Shown one piece after another: positions 22,721 through 34,907 of a stretch of 64,000 bases of DNA. The stretch is from Absidia repens. Taxonomy: Eukaryota; Mucoromycota; Mucoromycetes; Mucorales; Cunninghamellaceae. The stretch's first letter is position 1, and every line of letters begins with the position of its first letter. The notes under the pieces were generated by a model that was given only the letters and a program-made list of their open reading frames with translations, did not search any database and was not told the DNA's origin. The stretch lies in the NCBI GenBank assembly GCA_002105175.1, contig MCGE01000037.1, positions 283,001 to 347,000 on the forward strand, given 5' to 3'. The position numbers and the translations under genes are program-made.

Positions 22721-23202
22721 AAAAGAAAGTTTGATCAGAGGGTGTTATTGAAGCAGGGACAGGAGGAGTTTATATTCACTTCAGTTATTATTATACAAAC
22801 TTTTGATTACTGCTGATGATATAATCGAAATTGTATTTATTTCAAGCAAGATATATGATGGACAAGGTTGCAAAAGTCGTTTCGATGAGTTTTAAATTAA
22901 CATGGTTGTCAAAAAGAAATAATCAGATTAAAAACAAAGCTCTTTTGGACGAACAGTTAAAAAGCATATATAGTAACATTGGTTATTCTGAAAATAATAA
23001 GACATTATCTTTATTGTAAAAACAAAAAAAAGTATTGACTGTATGTCAATGACTGATCTACAGTTTGTATGTAAAAGTAAATAAAAAAAAAGTATGAAGG
23101 GAAGAAGATGTGTGGAATGAATGTATAATAAATGATGACGGTAAAAATAATAATGATAATGATAAAATGAAATAAACCAATAAAAGTAGGGATATATCTA
23201 AT
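22721..23202. other. Intergenic, 3' side of calmodulin
   Basis: AT-rich sequence. An open frame at 22831-23019 has no recognisable features and is judged chance. It holds the probable 3' UTR of the calmodulin gene (minus strand, about 23020-23202). Confidence 0.5.
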
Positions 23203-24107
23203 CTAAGCACCCATCATAACCTTGAATTCTTCAAAACTGATTTGACCATCACCATTCTTGTCAGCTTCCTTGATCATAGCATCCAATTCTTCTTCAGACA
23301 AAGATTCGTTTAAAGATTGCATCACTTTTCGCAATTCTTCACGGTCAATAAACCCATTTCCATTGGAATCAAAGACCCTAAAAAGTCGTTGATTAACTAA
23401 TTTTCAACCGTTGTGACACATAAACAACGCTGCAACCCATTCATCATTTCACTTACTTGAATGCTTCCTTCAAATCATCGACTTCATTATCCGTTTTCAA
23501 GTTCTTGACCAACCCTAAGAATTCTTGGAAATCAATTGTGCCATTACCATCAGCATCCACATCGTTGACCTAAAAAAAAAAAAAAAAAAAAGGATAAACG
23601 GAAAAGTAAATGAGAAACACAAAAAAAAAAAAAAAAAACGAGTGGCCACTCACTTTGGTCATCATTATCATCATTTCAAGCACGTCCTCGTTGTGACCTT
23701 TTTTTTAACCATCATCCTATTGTTTTACTTACCATATCTTGGAGTTCAGCTTCGTTGGGATTCATACCAAAAGACCGGAGAACAGTACCAAGTTCTTTAG
23801 CGGTAATAGTTTCGTCACCGTCCTTGTCGAAGAGTTGGAAGGCTTCACGATATTCAGCGATTTGATCTTCAGTCAATTGATCGGCCTGAAAAAGAAAATA
23901 AAAAAAATATACGTGGAAAGTGTGATTAATAAAAACAAAAGACTGTCATTTTTTCAAATAGCAACAAAACAAATATAAAAACGCAACAACTACGACAGCA
24001 ACAGAAGTAGCTGCAAGAACAAAAGGTACCAGGCCAGCATGCTTCATAAAAGTTCAGCACGTCTACTGTATGCCATGATCGTTTTTTTTCAATAAAATAC
24101 CTACCAT
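23203..24107 (-). CDS. Calmodulin (divergent sequence, four EF-hands)
   Basis: Exons 24107-24105, 23885-23733, 23569-23457 and 23377-23203 encode 147 residues, the standard calmodulin length (yeast Cmd1p 147, vertebrates 149). It starts [17 protein letters not shown]. The four calcium loops begin [36 protein letters not shown] and [12 protein letters not shown]. All have acidic residues at positions 1 and 12. Loop 1 has Glu instead of the nearly invariant Gly at position 6. The central linker and second half differ a good deal from canonical calmodulin, so this may be a calmodulin paralogue rather than the main gene. The first coding exon is only the ATG, followed by GTAGGT. The family senses calcium and activates kinases, calcineurin and myosins. 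Confidence 0.88.
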
Positions 24108-24843
24108 ATTTGCGCGGTGTAGGAGAAAAAAAAAAAAAAAAAAGAGAGAGAGAGAGAGAAAGAGAGAGGGAGAAATACAGAAACAAAAACAAAGGCAAAG
24201 TACAATTGGGTCCTTAAATCGAAAAAGACGGGATTTGAAATAATTTTACTTAGTTTGGCTCATTTCCCTGGAGCTTGGCACGAAATGGTCCAATCATGTA
24301 GCCAACCAAGGTGAATGTCCATCCGTCCCTTCGTCATTTTACTTTTTTTTTTCTTTTGCGCAAAGGGTAGATGCTTCTAGCAATGGAAATAATAGAATGG
24401 AAAGGTAAAAATGGTTGTGGTGATAGCAGTTTTCTGCAGTGTAGGCATTTGTATTATATGTTAAAGGTGTTTATTTTTATCTTGCTTTTTTTTTCGGGAC
24501 AAAATAGTCATACCTAGGTGGCGCTGCTCTTCCTTGGAAGAATCACTGACAGTGCAGTTTTTTTTTTTTTTTTTTTTTTCTGCTTCCCAGTTGAAACTCC
24601 AATGTGCGCTAAATTTTAAAGGGAGTTGTACAAAAATCAAAAGTTACCAGTAAAGGTCACAGGACACAGCATAGTCATTCTCCGGCCAATGATATCACGC
24701 TCTTCCCGTGAGAAACGCGGGATTTTAAAAAATGCACTGGCGAAAGAATTATTTAAAGCAGAACCCTCCTGGTTTTTTTTTCCCTTTTCTACTTTTTTTT
24801 CTTTTCTATATATACAAATATTTCATTTATACTAAATCAAAAT
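24108..24843. promoter_or_regulatory. Divergent promoter region, calmodulin / ornithine aminotransferase
   Basis: About 736 bp between two start codons. It contains purine (GA)n near 24143-24168 just upstream of calmodulin and T runs at about 24343 and 24560-24580. A TATA-like 'tatatata' lies at 24807-24814, about 30 bp before the aminotransferase ATG. No other gene was seen. Confidence 0.5.
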
Positions 24844-26435
24844 ATGTCTACTTTATCCAGCAAACAAGTTGTGTCTTTGGAAGAAACCTATGGTGCTCAC
24901 AAGTAAGTGTGTTACAATGACATCCCACCAAGATGAGCAAAAATAAAAATAAAAAATAAAAAAATGTCGTATTCATCCTTTTTGTTACCTTTGCATAGCT
25001 ATCACCCTTTACCCATTGTGTTCTCCAAGGCTCAAGGTATCTGGGTATGGGATCCTGAAGGCAAGAAGTACATGGACTTTTTATCTGCTTACAGTGCTGT
25101 CAACCAAGGCCATTGTCATCCCAAGATTGTCAAAGCATTGTGCGACCAAGCTCAGCAGCTGACTCTCTCCTCCAGAGCCTTTTACAATGATACCTTCGGT
25201 TCCTTTGCCAAATACGTGTCTGATTACTTTGGTTACGATATGGTATTGCCTATGAACACTGGTGCTGAAGCTGTGGAAACCGCAATTAAGTTGGCGCGTA
25301 AGTGGGGTTATGTCAAGAAGGGTATTCCTGAAAATGAAGCTATTGTCTTGAGTTGCGAAAACAACTTCCATGGACGTACCACTGGTGTTATTTCTATGTC
25401 CACTGATCCTGATTCATACGCTGGTTTTGGTCCCTTCTTACCTTTGGTTGGACCTGTTTGCCCCACTACTGGAACTACTTTACGTTACAACCACGTTGAA
25501 GACTTGGAAAAAATCTTGGAAGCAAACAAGGGCAAGGTTGCTGGTTTCTTAGTTGAACCTATTCAAGGTGAAGCAGGGTAAGTCATGGTAGAGAAGAAGG
25601 AAAATAAAGGGGGAAAGAGGGGCTGCTATGGATAGATCCACTCACCTTTTTGTTTATATTTATTTGTCATCATGATGATCATCATAACCATTTATAGAAT
25701 CATGGTACCTGATGAAGGTTATTTGAAGAAATGTTACGATCTTTGCAAGAAACACGATGTCCTCTTTATTGCTGATGAAATCCAAACTGGCTTAGCTCGT
25801 ACTGGTAAGATGCTCTGTGTTGATCACGATGCTATCCGCCCCGATGTTGTCTTGTTGGGGAAGGCTTTGTCAGGTGGTGTCTACCCTGTCTCTGCCGTCT
25901 TGGCTGACCGTGATGTCATGCTCTGTATCAAGCCCGGAGAACACGGTTCTACTTACGGTGGTAACCCTCTTGGTTGTGCTGTTTCCATTGCTGCATTGGA
26001 AGTGATCAAGGATGAAAATTTGGTGGAAAACAGTGAACGCCTTGGTGAAAAATTCAGAACTGCTCTTCGCAACTTGAACAGTCCTCTCATCGAAACCGGT
26101 AAGTATGAAATTAGGATAGTGAAGGACCCGTGGGTATATCTGTGTGGAGGCGTTTGATTAACTCCTCATGTTTTTTAATAGTTCGTGGTCGCGGTCTCTT
26201 GAATGCTATCGTCATTGATGAATCCAAGACGGAACGTAGCGCCTGGGAACTTTGCTTGTTACTCAAATCTAAGGGACTTTTGGCCAAACCAACCCACGTG
26301 AACATCATCCGCCTGGCACCTCCTTTGTGCATCACTGAAGAAGAATTGATGGAAGGTGCCAGAATTATTGGTGAATCACTCAAGGAAATCGCCAATATGA
26401 AGAAAGAAGACGTCCCTAACCCTCTTGGTCACTAA
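24844..26435 (+). CDS. Ornithine aminotransferase (class III PLP enzyme)
   Basis: Four exons (24844-24902, 24999-25577, 25698-26098, 26182-26435) join to 430 residues. Motifs are [40 protein letters not shown] (PLP ring-binding Asp near residue 239) and LLGKALSGG (PLP Schiff-base Lys near 268). They are in the order and spacing of ornithine-oxo-acid transaminase, which converts ornithine and 2-oxoglutarate to glutamate semialdehyde and glutamate in arginine catabolism and proline synthesis. There is no evident mitochondrial presequence, so a cytosolic enzyme like yeast Car2 is likely. The codon bias is strong. The Met precedes the first conserved block by about 20 residues, as in the fungal family. 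Confidence 0.95.
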
Positions 26436-27229
26436 CTGAAGTGTCATCTCTGGTCCTTGGATCACATCAATTCTCTTCTCTTTTTTTTTATTTCCCCGCT
26501 AGTATTAGATCTTTTTATCACGCATTACATCACCATACGATTGTTATTTATGTAGCATAGATTGTTTTATATATATCAGATATTTGAAAGAAAATAAAAA
26601 TACGCATGAAATGGGATTATACCGGTCTTTTTTTACTTTTTGTTGTTATTGCTGAATATAGTTTAGGTAACCTCTTTGAATTAATTGGGGATATGATAAC
26701 ATTGGTGGGTTAATGAGAGATAAGGTTCCATGTGCTACCATAAGAAACCTTCCAGTTTTTCTCACGGATGATTCATTTCCTCGACCAATCACATGTCCTT
26801 GTTTGAATCTTTACCGCATTACTGATCTCTATCAAAAACCACTACTATCCACTTGAAAAAAGTTGGCGTATACAGTACTTAACCAAGTGCCCCTTTAAAT
26901 ATTATACACAAGTACATATAATATCTATTCTTCAAAAACACACCCATATCATTAGCAAATCAACATTCAACACGACATTATTTTCCCAACAACAGCACAT
27001 GAAACTGCATATATGTGTACTATTTTTATTGAAGTCAATATCATCATCATCATCATCATCATCATCACCGCTATCGCCGACATCACTACTTAACCCATAT
27101 ACATACTAAATATATGACCGCCCCCTCTACCATATGTACAAAACCCTTCAAACCGATATCACTCATACACCCCTTCAAATCATCAAGTCATCATGCCATC
27201 ATTGAGTACAAATTTCAATTTTATTAAAA
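26436..27229. other. Convergent intergenic region with ATC microsatellite
   Basis: 3' flanks of the aminotransferase and MLH1. A (ATC)n tract lies at about 27040-27067. No gene was recognised. Confidence 0.55.
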
Positions 27230-30200
27230 TCAGCATCGTTCAAATATTTTGTAGAGGTCAGATAAACTAGCTAATTGTATAATATAGGAAGAGCCATCCC
27301 GGACTATTGATTTTGGTGCCGCAAAATGATTTTTCATTCCTGGAAAAAGTACGTGCTGGATTTGCCAAAGGTATCGATCATGTCGTTTCTTGTATTCGTC
27401 TTGGTTATCGGGCAATGGCAATGGAGGTTCTGCACTATAAAAGATTGCGAGTTCCCTTGAAAAAGTATCCAAGCAACCTTGTTCATCTTCCCAGTCGACC
27501 TAATAAAAACCAGAGAGAGAGAGGAAAAAGTTTAGTTGAAGAAAAATAAAGTCCGCTAGTAAAGGAGATGATAAATCTTACTTCAGTTCCTAATCTTAAC
27601 AAAAACATAGGCAGCTTGTCTAAAGTCGGTATATACCTTCGCAGTAACATTGGTAATGTTGTGAGTTGTCCATCGGGTGTCACTGTTATGGAAAAATAGT
27701 CTTTCAACATGGGCGCAAATTCCACCAACTTGTCAACAATTGTCTATACAAAAATAATCATAAAAAGAAAGTTTAGCGTAAAGTTTACCATATCGGTCAT
27801 GGATCCTCCCACCTCTTTTTTTTTTTTTTTATTCCGTGTATCCGTTACAACCTCAGTATATCTTATTTTTCCTATTTTACTTACTTCTGCCACCTTTTCT
27901 TTCGATTGAAGTTGTGCGGGTAAAGAATCATGTACTTCTTCAGTGTCAAGAGCGATTCGTATACATTCCTTCATAAATATGGGAGTTGTAAGTTCGATAA
28001 GTCCGAAGTTATTGAATTCAGCCAAAATGACCTGATAAAACAATTCTTCACTATACAAACACATATAAAATAGAGTTAATCTTTTGGATTTCTCATCATG
28101 ATTTGATTTTTATAGCTTTCTCAGCCCTTGGTCCACTTACCTGATGACAGCGTAGTTGACCAGATAGAGAGATGTTTGATGTTGAATTAATGCCAAGGTA
28201 TCATCAACACAGCCTACAAAGGTATGATTTGATAATAAATCGGTCATCCCTTGAAATCATAAAGGGAGACTGTTCGTTAATACATGTGCTTGTAAACCAA
28301 TTGTTGTTGTTTATACATTACCTATATGTTCCGTTTTCTTCACATTTTTCCGTAGATTAAGAATACTGGTTAAAGTCACTTCCACTCTATCACGATCGTT
28401 TGATCTTGTTTGATGTGCTTTTATTGATGCTTCAGAATCCTCTTGTTCGTGCCTAATAGCACCAGCGAAGTGAAGAAGAAATAAAATAAAGTTAATCACC
28501 AAATCTACTTAGTTTCCGTACTTCAAATAATAGTTACCTTGGATCAATTTCCATATCTATCGGAAGATTCCCACCATTCATATTTTCAAGATCATCATGA
28601 CTTGGTTCTTCTTCCGTTGTTATTCGCTGATGCTGACTGTGGTACGAAGTCGATGGTGCTTCCAAGAAAGAATCCATTGTAGTGCTTTTGCTGTCTGTCC
28701 TGACTTGATGATAAACAGCCACCTTGTTTGATGTTCCTTGAAATACTAAAGCACAGATAATTAGTACACTAGTACATTTACGGAATCAATTCTTCCCCAC
28801 ATATATTTTCTGTACTTACAACTATTGTCAGCATTTGTTGGCGGTGCACCTGGTAATAGAGACTACAAAGTGAGAAGCATTATTAGTTCAAATATTTGAT
28901 AACGTAGCCTTTGTGAATAACTCAATCCCTCTCTGCTCGTTTTCTTTTTCACCTGAGTATAAAAAGTCCTTGAGCTATTCGCATTTTCTAAGAGTTCCTT
29001 GAAGACTTCTTGTATAGAGTTGATGGTCCATTCTTCATTCAGGAAGTGCACTTCTTGCTTGGTAGGATGCACGTTGACATCAACATTTTCCGGCTTGATT
29101 TCAATGCTGAGATATACAAATGGATGGCCACCTTTTGGTAGTAAACTTGAGTAGACATTTTCGATCATCCGCTTAATCCCCATGCTGTCCACAGATCGGT
29201 CTATGAGTATAATAAAGATAACAAACTTTAGTTCCAGGTTGTTTTATATTGATATACTTTATCCATTCACTTACTATTGATAAAAAGTAGCAACGTTGTC
29301 CGTTTCACACTATAGTTTGCATTTGAGATGTAACATTGCATTTTAAAGTCTAGCGAGTCGAATGTTCGTTCGCCATATATCAGTTCGGATGAAACAGATG
29401 ATCCGTGGATTTGCCGAATATTGTCGATAACACTGGCGCCCGATGTTGTTTGTACTTCCGCCTTCATTGATCCTTGCTAAAAAAAAAAAAAAAAAAACCA
29501 GTATCAGTGATTTTCCGGTTCATCAATTTTTACCTGATTTAAATTTTGAGAAGTATTTTCATACTTACCTTTTTACAAGAAAAGCTGACACCGGAATTAT
29601 GAATCGCATATCGACTGACGATATCCAGAACGCGGTTGTATTCTTCACTTGGAGATCGTAGCGCCTTTCTTCGTGTAGGGATATTGTAAAACAAATCTTC
29701 TGCCTATATAAAATCATAGCATTGAGTTCAAGATTCCTCTCTACTTTTCGGTTTCGATGTTCGTTTTTGTATTACCGTAATTTGAGTTCCATCATTTCCT
29801 GCACATGGTTTGGGATCTGCGGTTTGTCCAGGCCTTGGTGGCGTTAGTTTCCCATCTGCGTACATAGCCCTAGAAGAAAAAAAAGTCAATATTTTAACAT
29901 AATTTCAACAATCATCACGTCCAGTGCCATCCCCGTTCTCTCACATACGGTCTCTTTTCTACATTACTTGTAAGCACACTTTGAATCCTTCGTTTTGGTC
30001 GAAATTGTAACGTGAGCAACATGCGATATACTCGCCAGAGCTTCCCCTCGAAAACCATACGTCACTATTTTCGATAGATCTTCAAACTTTTTGAGTTTAC
30101 TTGTGGTGAAGCGTTCGCAAACAATCCCAAGATCGTCTTTCTGTTCAAAAGATAAAAAGGTATCAATTTAGTAATTACCTAAATACCAAAGTCTCAATTT

Positions 30201-30516
30201 CATTATGAGAGATTATCATTGACGTTTACCTTGATCCCATGGCCATTGTCTTGTATCTGTAGCAATTTCAAGCCACCTTCTTTAGCCACTACTTGTATTT
30301 GAGTCGATCCTGCATCAAGTGAGTTTTCTATCAGTTCTTTCAATGCATTAGCGGGCCGATGGATAATCTAAAAAATTAAGTGGGAGATCCGTTACAAATA
30401 AGTAAAGGAATACTATATGATCTAAATAAAAGGCAGTAACCTACTTCACCTGCAGCAATGCGGTTGACAACAGTAGTATCCAGACGTTTGATACTAGGTG
30501 TAGTGTCGATAGACAT
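27230..30516 (-). CDS. MLH1: MutL homologue MLH1 (DNA mismatch repair)
   Basis: Fourteen exons on the minus strand (30516-30445, 30367-30230, 30140-29968, 29869-29776, 29703-29569, 29476-29275, 29200-28953, 28862-28820, 28745-28538, 28452-28322, 28213-28141, 28050-27885, 27743-27582, 27499-27230) join without a phase error to 704 residues. GHKL ATPase motifs are [31 protein letters not shown] and GTQIT...NIPTRRKA. Next come a LLFIN strand and [14 protein letters not shown] (S5 domain 2-like), then a variable acidic linker (exons 9-10). The MutL C-terminal dimerisation domain ends in FERC, the conserved MLH1 C-terminus. It pairs with PMS1 or MLH3 in the nucleus to direct strand incision after MutS recognition. 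With 14 introns-plus-exons it is the most intron-dense gene here. Confidence 0.96.
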
Positions 30517-30540
30517 GCTGAAAAAGTGATATGTGGGACG

Positions 30541-30574
<34 letters not shown>

Positions 30575-31036
30575 CCACGTCTTGAGATTTTTCAGACACC
30601 GCGCGTTGCCGTAAAAGTAATAAGAGAATACGTGAATAAATAAGGGTGAAATATTTTTTTAACCTTGCATAAATCATCTATAGTAAAGTAACTACGTGAT
30701 ATATTGATATACATAACTTTTATACTGACGGTTTAATTCTGCATCATATATACTGTACTGTACACAAAGCGGTTTAGCTATATTAAAGCACCACACCCTA
30801 GCATTTCCTGCGTAGGTTGTTCGTTTTAGACAAATTCAAGTTCATGCTTCAGAATTTTAGTACCCATTCCTTCCGCTCCAGCTCAACACTCTTTCCCTTT
30901 TCTCTTCTTCAAAAAACCCCCCCAAATGATATAGAGAATTTTGTAATTATTTACACAGAATTTATTGACTAAAATATTTATGCAGCAATTTGTTTTTTGT
31001 TTTTTAGGTGGGGGTTTTTTTAGAAAGGAGCTTCAA
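30517..31036. other. Intergenic between MLH1 and the Q-rich gene
   Basis: It contains the MLH1 5' flank and the 3' flank of the Q-rich gene. Repetitive 'aaaaataaaaaat' lies near 30541-30572. No gene was recognised. Confidence 0.5.
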
Positions 31037-31474
31037 CTAAAGAAATCGACCGAGAAACCCGCGTTTGCCTTGATCTCTGTTTTGCTGGTCATTACCGGAG
31101 CTACCATATTGACTACTATCACCAGCACCACCAAAGTTTTGTTGGCCAGACGATTGGTCTCCATACTGACCGGCTTGAGATTGGTCTCCGTATTGACCAG
31201 CTTGAGATTGGTCCCCGTATTGATTAGCTTGAGATTGGTCCCCATATTGATTTTGGTTGCCTCCATAATCATTGTATGAGTCGGTGTTACCACTGTATCC
31301 TTGATCTTGAGAACCGAATTGTTGCTGCTGGCCGGAATTGAGTTGGTCGTTGCCACTCTGGCCCATATTTCGATCATATCCCCCTTGATTCTTTCCTTGA
31401 CCCATTTGAGTGTCATAGGCACCTTGGTTATTATAATCACCACCACCTTGTTGTTGATAAGTGTCGTTGTTCAT
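31037..31474 (-). CDS. Q/G/N/Y-rich low-complexity repeat protein (hydrophilin- or prion-like), function unknown
   Basis: A single-exon frame of 145 residues starts at MNNDTYQQQ (31472-31474). An upstream in-frame Met would add 16 residues, but the chosen Met sits downstream of a TATA box at a normal distance. Composition is almost entirely G, Q, N, S, D and Y with no hydrophobic core. The centre has four tandem nine-residue repeats, consensus (N/G)QYGDQSQA, at about residues 79-114. The C-terminus switches to basic/hydrophobic GKRGFLGRFL, which may be an interaction or membrane-contact motif. Such proteins include stress hydrophilins and condensate-forming prion-like proteins. I cannot choose between these. 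The clean codon structure and TATA box argue for a real gene. Confidence 0.7.
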   Translation of the reverse strand: MNNDTYQQQGGGDYNNQGAYDTQMGQGKNQGGYDRNMGQSGNDQLNSGQQQQFGSQDQGYSGNTDSYNDYGGNQNQYGDQSQANQYGDQSQAGQYGDQSQAGQYGDQSSGQQNFGGAGDSSQYGSSGNDQQNRDQGKRGFLGRFL

Positions 31475-31837
31475 ATTTATCTGATATTCTTTGTTTTTAT
31501 GAAATATTTTTTCAATGTGCACTCATATCCAGTGTTATCATTTCCTCTTTATATATTTTTTTAATTGGGGTCCATTATATTGTTTAAGACCATTTTATGA
31601 AACTGTAAACGTCAAAACTGAATCACTACCGCATTGTATCCTTTGCATGAATTCATGCCGCTGCCATCTTATCCCTATCCATATAATCTCTTCCTAGCCA
31701 ACCCCCCGTGCATTACAATTTTTTCCTATTTTCAAACAGCGCTGCTCTTAGCTGTTGGGTGACTCGGTTGATGTTTTTCTGACTTTTTATTTTACAAAAA
31801 AAAATTGCGCGTTTCTTCTTTGTGAAGTAGATCAAAA
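31475..31837. promoter_or_regulatory. Divergent promoter, Q-rich gene / Tho1-like gene
   Basis: A perfect TATA box (TATATAAAG on the minus strand, 31547-31555) lies about 75 bp upstream of the Q-rich ATG. This suggests strong, inducible expression. No comparable box is seen before the Tho1-like gene. Confidence 0.6.
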
Positions 31838-32953
31838 ATGTCTGACAAGTACAAGAATCTCAAGGTCAAAGAGCTCCAAGGTAAAATAATAAAGAAGAAT
31901 AACTAAATGGAAAATCTTCCAATCATCTAAAACTATGTTGTTGTTGTTTTAGAACTCTTACAAAAGACAGGTCTTCCTCATACTGGGAAAAAGGAAGAGC
32001 TGATTGAACGGTTAGTGAAACACGACGAAACCAAAGCCCTTGAACTAGAATCCTTAGAAGCTGAATTCGGCAACTTGGAAGATTTTGATGAAGCGAAACT
32101 CAACTTGGAGTAAGTTTTAGAAAACAGTTACATGGATGTGATTTGGTTGACTGACATATATTTTATTTCGTGGGTGCGGTTGCTTTCTGTCGTCATAGTG
32201 AACTTGCAGATCCTGATCTCAAGTCTTTCCAACCAGAAAGCAAAGAAAAGACTTCAGAGTCCAATATCGCAAACATAGCCTCAACAGATAATTCAACGAC
32301 AACGTCTTCTCAGGAACCGATTACCAAGGAAGGCTCTGGCTTCAAATTCAACCCTATTGTATTCGACAAAAAACCACCAACAGCATCTCCTACCAGCGGA
32401 GCCGTCTCTGCCGCACAGTCTTCGACTACGACGAAGGATAAGGCGACTACTGAAGCAGAACGAAAATTGGAGCGGGCAAAACGATTCGGCGTACAAGTTA
32501 ATGAAAAAACAAAACAAGAAATGCGTGCAGCAAGATTTGGAACCAACAAGTCTTCTTCACCTAGCTTGTCAAGTCCTCGTCAATCATCTGCCGAAACATC
32601 ACCAGCTTCAAAGGTAAAGGATATCAAAATAATGGTTATATGTTAATGGTGAAGTTGTTCATATACCAATGTCTTTGGTTTTTATCTCTTTCTTTCTTTT
32701 TAGGGAATTGATCCGGAAGTGCTTAGGAAACGCGCTGAACGTTTTGGATTGCCTGATAAGACCGTGAAATCACCAAAGACTACAACCACCTTATCCCCTG
32801 AAGAAGAAGAAAAGAAACGGAAGCGGGCTGAACGTTTTGGAAGCGATGCCAGCGTAGGTCACTAACTGTATCAGTGTATGTATGAATTGCTGTCTAATCA
32901 CATTCTTGTCTTGTTGTTTGTTTTTTTGGCTCTAGAAAAAGATGAAAAATTAG
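31838..32953 (+). CDS. SAP-domain mRNA-export protein, Tho1/SARNP-like
   Basis: Five exons (31838-31880, 31953-32109, 32199-32613, 32704-32853, 32936-32953) give 260 residues. The N-terminus is a SAP motif (KNLKVKELQELLQKTGLPHT, then GKKEELIERL, residues about 6-40), a helix-turn-helix that binds DNA or RNA. The C-terminal half carries repeated (K/R)RAERFG motifs (KRFGV, AARFG, RAERFGL, RAERFGS), the signature of SARNP/CIP29 and yeast Tho1. These bind the DEAD-box helicase Sub2/UAP56 in nuclear mRNA export. The linker is S/T-rich. The last exon encodes just KKMKN and stop. An alternative read-through of the last donor would end two residues later. Confidence 0.88.
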
Positions 32954-33499
32954 GTGGATTTCCATTTGATTATGCTCCCTTCATCCATTATTTAGTTATG
33001 ATTTTCCCATTGCATATATCTTCAATTCGTCTTCAATATACTATTCATTTTTTATTATTGTCATTGCTATCTTCAATAAACCTCAATGAATTACTTTTTA
33101 TTATTACTATTCTGTCTCCAGTGATTTATCTTATGTTAATATGCTAGTTGAAATGATAGTTTATATGTTGCCAATGTTGAAATGTGAAACGCATTCCTCG
33201 GCGTGAAATATATATTGCATGTGTTTGTGTGTATATGTATATTTATCTGTATGTGTAGACAGATTCAAATAATGGTAGTGGTCGATACTATGTTGGCCAC
33301 TTGGAAGATGGCATGTTTTGTGTACTCTGCATAAAATTATAGTTAAAGTTATCAATCAACGGTATGATAACAAAAATTGTGTAGCATTTGCACTATTCGT
33401 AGAGTATAAATTGATTTTGCCGTATTATGTGATAAAGCAGGACTATTATGTACTTATATGATAGTAAATTTATATATGCAACACGAGTATGTAAATGGT
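32954..33499. other. Intergenic, no gene recognised
   Basis: 3' flank of the Tho1-like gene and AT-rich DNA. Nothing conserved was seen. Confidence 0.5.
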
Positions 33500-34260
33500 A
33501 TGTGATAAATATTGAGGCACAGGACAGAAAGCAGCTATAGTGGATGATGAGAAGGTAAATACTTGGTGGGACACTCGCAAAACTGCTACAATATGTAACA
33601 TTTTTTACTATCCGAAAAGTCAGAGTATGGTTAACACAAAGGTATATTTTATTGAAGCATAGCGGTAGATACTAAAACTAAAGGAGAGGGGGATCATTCT
33701 TATAAGGGAAGGATATATTGGGGAAAGCATGAGAGTGGCTGCTGTGAGATCCGAAGAATGGTCAACTCTAATCTAAAGGGATTATTATAAAATTGATGCC
33801 AATATATTGTACATGGAATAGGAAAGACGAGACGCATACATGTTGGAACACAACATTGATGGTCAACACTTATCTGAAGGGATGATGGTAAAAGTTAGAT
33901 CTTTTGTACAAAACATGAGAAAAGTTCACGGTACATATGTCATTGACGTAAGTATAAAGAGACATAGTTTATTTAGATATAGACAGAAACTATGATAAAC
34001 CAATATTAAACTAAGCTAATGACGGCTCCAAAAAGCCAACTACTGGTGGTCCCAAATCCTGAATCCAAATTGAAAGGGTTCCCCATGCATCTTGCATTCC
34101 CTGAGCTAAAAACCCTCCTTAACTAGTCCTGACGCTAATCCAGGATCAAAAAAGTTTGAATGGTGTAGAAGAAGAAAAAAAAAAAAAAAGGAAAATGGAA
34201 GAGGGAGACAGAAAAAAAAAATGAGAGTAAATCATTATTCACGTGGGTGGGGGGAGAGGT
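33500..34260 (-). repeat. Repeat family A, copy 3 (diverged, long)
   Basis: It is homologous along its length to 44490-45240. Shared phrases include 'gacactcRcaaaac', 'tattttattgaa', 'ggatactaaa', 'gtcaacactta', the 'aactaagctaatgac' block and the shared core 'gaatccaaa-tgaaaggg' (34061-34078). A purine-rich tract and 'cacgtg' end it. There are many substitutions, so the copy is old. Confidence 0.7.
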
Positions 34261-34907
34261 TTTGAAATATTTTTTGTGGCCTCTCGCTAATAGCCCGTTC
34301 CATTTCGATGAAAAATGCACAAAAGATGGTTCCAGAAAATCACCGCCTTGCTAGATACAGTATGTATACACATATCATAATAACGATATTACTCACGATA
34401 ATGTTACAATTTCGTTTTCCCGTTGATATCGTTGTTCTTGGTCCCTACTGTATGTACTCATAATTCCGCAGGAGTAATATCGGTTTTGATACTATGTGAA
34501 GTAATCAGTCTGTACCATTCTTAAATTCAAAATAATGATCATCAACATATATACATACGTAAAAAAAATAAAAAAAAGATATGAAGTTTATTTATTCAAA
34601 CGTTGCCAATAACAAGGCACGGTAAAGATATAAAATATTATATATATATATATAAATAAAGAAAAAGAAGTAGTAAGGAAGTAAACTAGGGAAACTGCTT
34701 TGTATATCTGGTAAACTAAATAAAAATAAAAGGAGTGGTAGTAAATAATATAATAAGAAAGATCAGATAAATAAGACAGAAGAAAATCGAGAGAAGGACT
34801 TGACAGTAAAAATCTTAATAACACTGCCAGTCAGGAGAATTCAATCATACCTAGATTCACGATAAAGAGGAAGGGAAGACATTAGCTTATATCATGATCA
34901 CATTTTT
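34261..34907. other. Intergenic, 3' side of casein kinase 1
   Basis: AT-rich, with a (TA)n tract near 34634-34652. No gene was recognised. Confidence 0.5.
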
